This document shows, one piece after another, positions 62,699 through 64,000 of a stretch of 64,000 nucleotides of DNA (positions within the stretch are counted from its first letter, which is position 1; every line of letters starts with the position of its first letter). The stretch covers positions 2,681,352 to 2,745,351 of the forward strand of contig OX595988.1 in the NCBI GenBank assembly GCA_951394045.1. The letters run 5' to 3'. Both the position numbers and the translations under genes were made by a program. The DNA comes from Nitzschia sp. DOCU1. Its lineage: Eukaryota > Bacillariophyta > Bacillariophyceae > Bacillariales > Bacillariaceae. The notes under the pieces are model-generated. The model searched no databases. It was given only the letters and a program-made list of their open reading frames with translations, and was not told the DNA's origin.

Positions 62699-64000
62699 AT
62701 GTTCCATTCAAGGACAATACGACAAGTTGCACTGCTTTCATTGCTTCTTTTATTACCAGCGCGTGGTTCAACGAATGGAAATGCCGGGCAATCGCATGTA
62801 GAACGTGTCGCCCAGCAAAGCTCGCAATTGGTCGTGCCGTACCCTTCGGATCCCGACACTTGCAACTTTACGAAGACTAAATTCGACCCGTTCATCCACA
62901 AGTCTACCTACACGATTGGTGTCCATGCTACCATCGGCTTGGATGATGCCTTTGACGAAACCCACACGATTTTAGGAAAATACCTGACAGCGACAGCGGG
63001 GCAGAAGTTTGATCCGGCGATTAATTTTACAGTGGTTCCCAACTATTTTGATGGGATCTTTGCCGCCATTGAAAATGAAGAAATGGATTTTCTGTATGCC
63101 AACCCTGGGGTTTATTCCTGTATTGGCACTCAAGTTGGTGCAACAGCCTTGGCAACAGTTATCAGAGAACTTGAAGTTCGAGGCTATAGTTGGGATCTGG
63201 ATGTCTATGGGGGTGTCATCGCCGTTCGGGTTGACAATGACGAAATCAACACTATACATGATCTAGAAAACAAGATCATTGGGGCTGGTGCGATTATTGA
63301 TCTGATGGGAGGCCAGATGCAACTTTATGAAATGGAGAAAGCTGGCATGTCGTACGTTAATGATCCCAAGCAAATGATCTTCACCAAGGACCAGATCGAC
63401 GTCGTCCGGGGTGTCTTGAGTGGTCGCTTTGACGTTGGATTTGTCCGCACCAATCAAATCGAGACTACCACAGATGAAAATGGTGAGCCAATCGATCCCA
63501 ATCTATTCAAGATTCTTGAACCAAATATTTACGTAATGGACTCGGGTGAGCTGTTTCCATTTCTGCACTCGACGGAAATTGTCCCCGAATGGCCAGTTGC
63601 CGCGCTGCCTAGCGTACCAGATGATGTTCAGCTTGCCGTCCAGCGTGCTCTGCTCGACTTTGGCCTCTACGCGCAGGTGGGTGAAGTGCTCAGGGACTGC
63701 AATGAGACATACAGTGAGAATTATTGCTCCTTGTTGTCGCCCAGAGATGTAATACCGAATGCGCCATGTGATACAACTAGAGAATTGGCCGCCTTGGCTG
63801 CAGAAGCAGTCCAAGAAAGTAGCATTTCGGGATTTCGAACGGCAAGGTCATACTTCGAACTCCGATCCGTACAAGAGGAGGGGGGCTTCTTGGTTCAAGA
63901 TGACAAGGGCGATTGGTATTGTACTCGGCCCACAAATCTTTATGAGGGAATCACGTGTCCAGAGGGGTACTTTAAAAGGCAAGAAGACGAGTTCCTCAAC
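62699..64000 (+). CDS. Secreted protein or receptor ectodomain with PhnD-like binding domain, 3' end cut by window
   Basis: At least 434 residues; the frame is open to the window edge. The ATG at 62699 gives a signal peptide (VALLSLLLLPARGSTNG). The body matches the phosphate/phosphonate periplasmic binding protein PhnD type. TIGVHATIGLDDAFDETHTI opens it, followed by INFTVVPNYFDGIFAAIENE, FLYANPGVYSC, then IHDLENKIIGAGAIIDLMGG and VRGVLSGRFDVGFVRTNQIE. VAALPSVPDDVQLAVQRALL completes the fold. A Cys-rich segment (DWYCTRPTNLYEGITCPEG) follows. In diatoms such domains are often joined to kinase or cyclase modules, but the window ends before that can be seen. The ligand is unknown. Confidence 0.8.
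   Translation, partial: MFHSRTIRQVALLSLLLLLPARGSTNGNAGQSHVERVAQQSSQLVVPYPSDPDTCNFTKTKFDPFIHKSTYTIGVHATIGLDDAFDETHTILGKYLTATAGQKFDPAINFTVVPNYFDGIFAAIENEEMDFLYANPGVYSCIGTQVGATALATVIRELEVRGYSWDLDVYGGVIAVRVDNDEINTIHDLENKIIGAGAIIDLMGGQMQLYEMEKAGMSYVNDPKQMIFTKDQIDVVRGVLSGRFDVGFVRTNQIETTTDENGEPIDPNLFKILEPNIYVMDSGELFPFLHSTEIVPEWPVAALPSVPDDVQLAVQRALLDFGLYAQVGEVLRDCNETYSENYCSLLSPRDVIPNAPCDTTRELAALAAEAVQESSISGFRTARSYFELRSVQEEGGFLVQDDKGDWYCTRPTNLYEGITCPEGYFKRQEDEFLN

Overview
The window is nuclear DNA from a photosynthetic stramenopile, most likely a diatom. Several short proteins begin with a signal peptide followed by an ASAF-like motif (ADAFAP, ASAFS, NGF, QAW), the bipartite plastid address used with secondary red plastids. 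The window also has a fused DHFR-TS gene, short GT-AG introns (63-106 nt, zero to two per gene), tight gene spacing and many secreted Cys-rich proteins. I cannot fix the genus from the sequence.

Left part (1-24100): an incomplete midasin gene (six AAA modules, cut by the window edge), an F-box protein, a plastid-type protein, a helicase-associated-domain protein with two near-identical introns around an 11-nt exon, a WW/coiled-coil membrane protein, two plastid-targeted proteins of unknown function, methionyl-tRNA formyltransferase, an SfsA-family protein and a KsgA/Dim1-type rRNA dimethylase. FMT and KsgA fit organelle translation and ribosome maturation; midasin acts in nuclear 60S assembly.

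Middle part (24100-50000): a 1.2-kb intergenic region of short tandem repeats and GCGGAC hairpins; a class-V PLP enzyme with an apparent frameshift near its C-terminus; a large protein that joins an Ecm29-like HEAT region to an RBR/Ariadne ubiquitin ligase (also with a frame break); two neighbouring Cys-rich secreted paralogs; DHFR-TS with an E2F-like promoter site; a NodB-type deacetylase; a Sec14-like lipid-transfer protein; a WDR33/Pfs2 polyadenylation factor with an added KH domain; a U-box-like protein; an SDR with an altered active site; a YjlB-type cupin; a Cys-rich surface protein; a TPR protein; and a small plastid protein.

Right part (50000-64000): a mitochondrial carrier-family gene, two tandem paralogs of a type II membrane glycosyltransferase-like family separated by a complete Tc1/mariner (IS630-like) transposon with terminal inverted repeats and TA target duplication, a SMYD-type SET protein, a plastid PDZ-like protein, and the first part of a secreted or receptor protein with a bacterial PhnD-like phosphonate-binding domain that runs off the end.

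Most neighbours are unrelated and are arranged as divergent or convergent pairs, as in compact algal genomes. No rRNA, tRNA or CRISPR array was seen.
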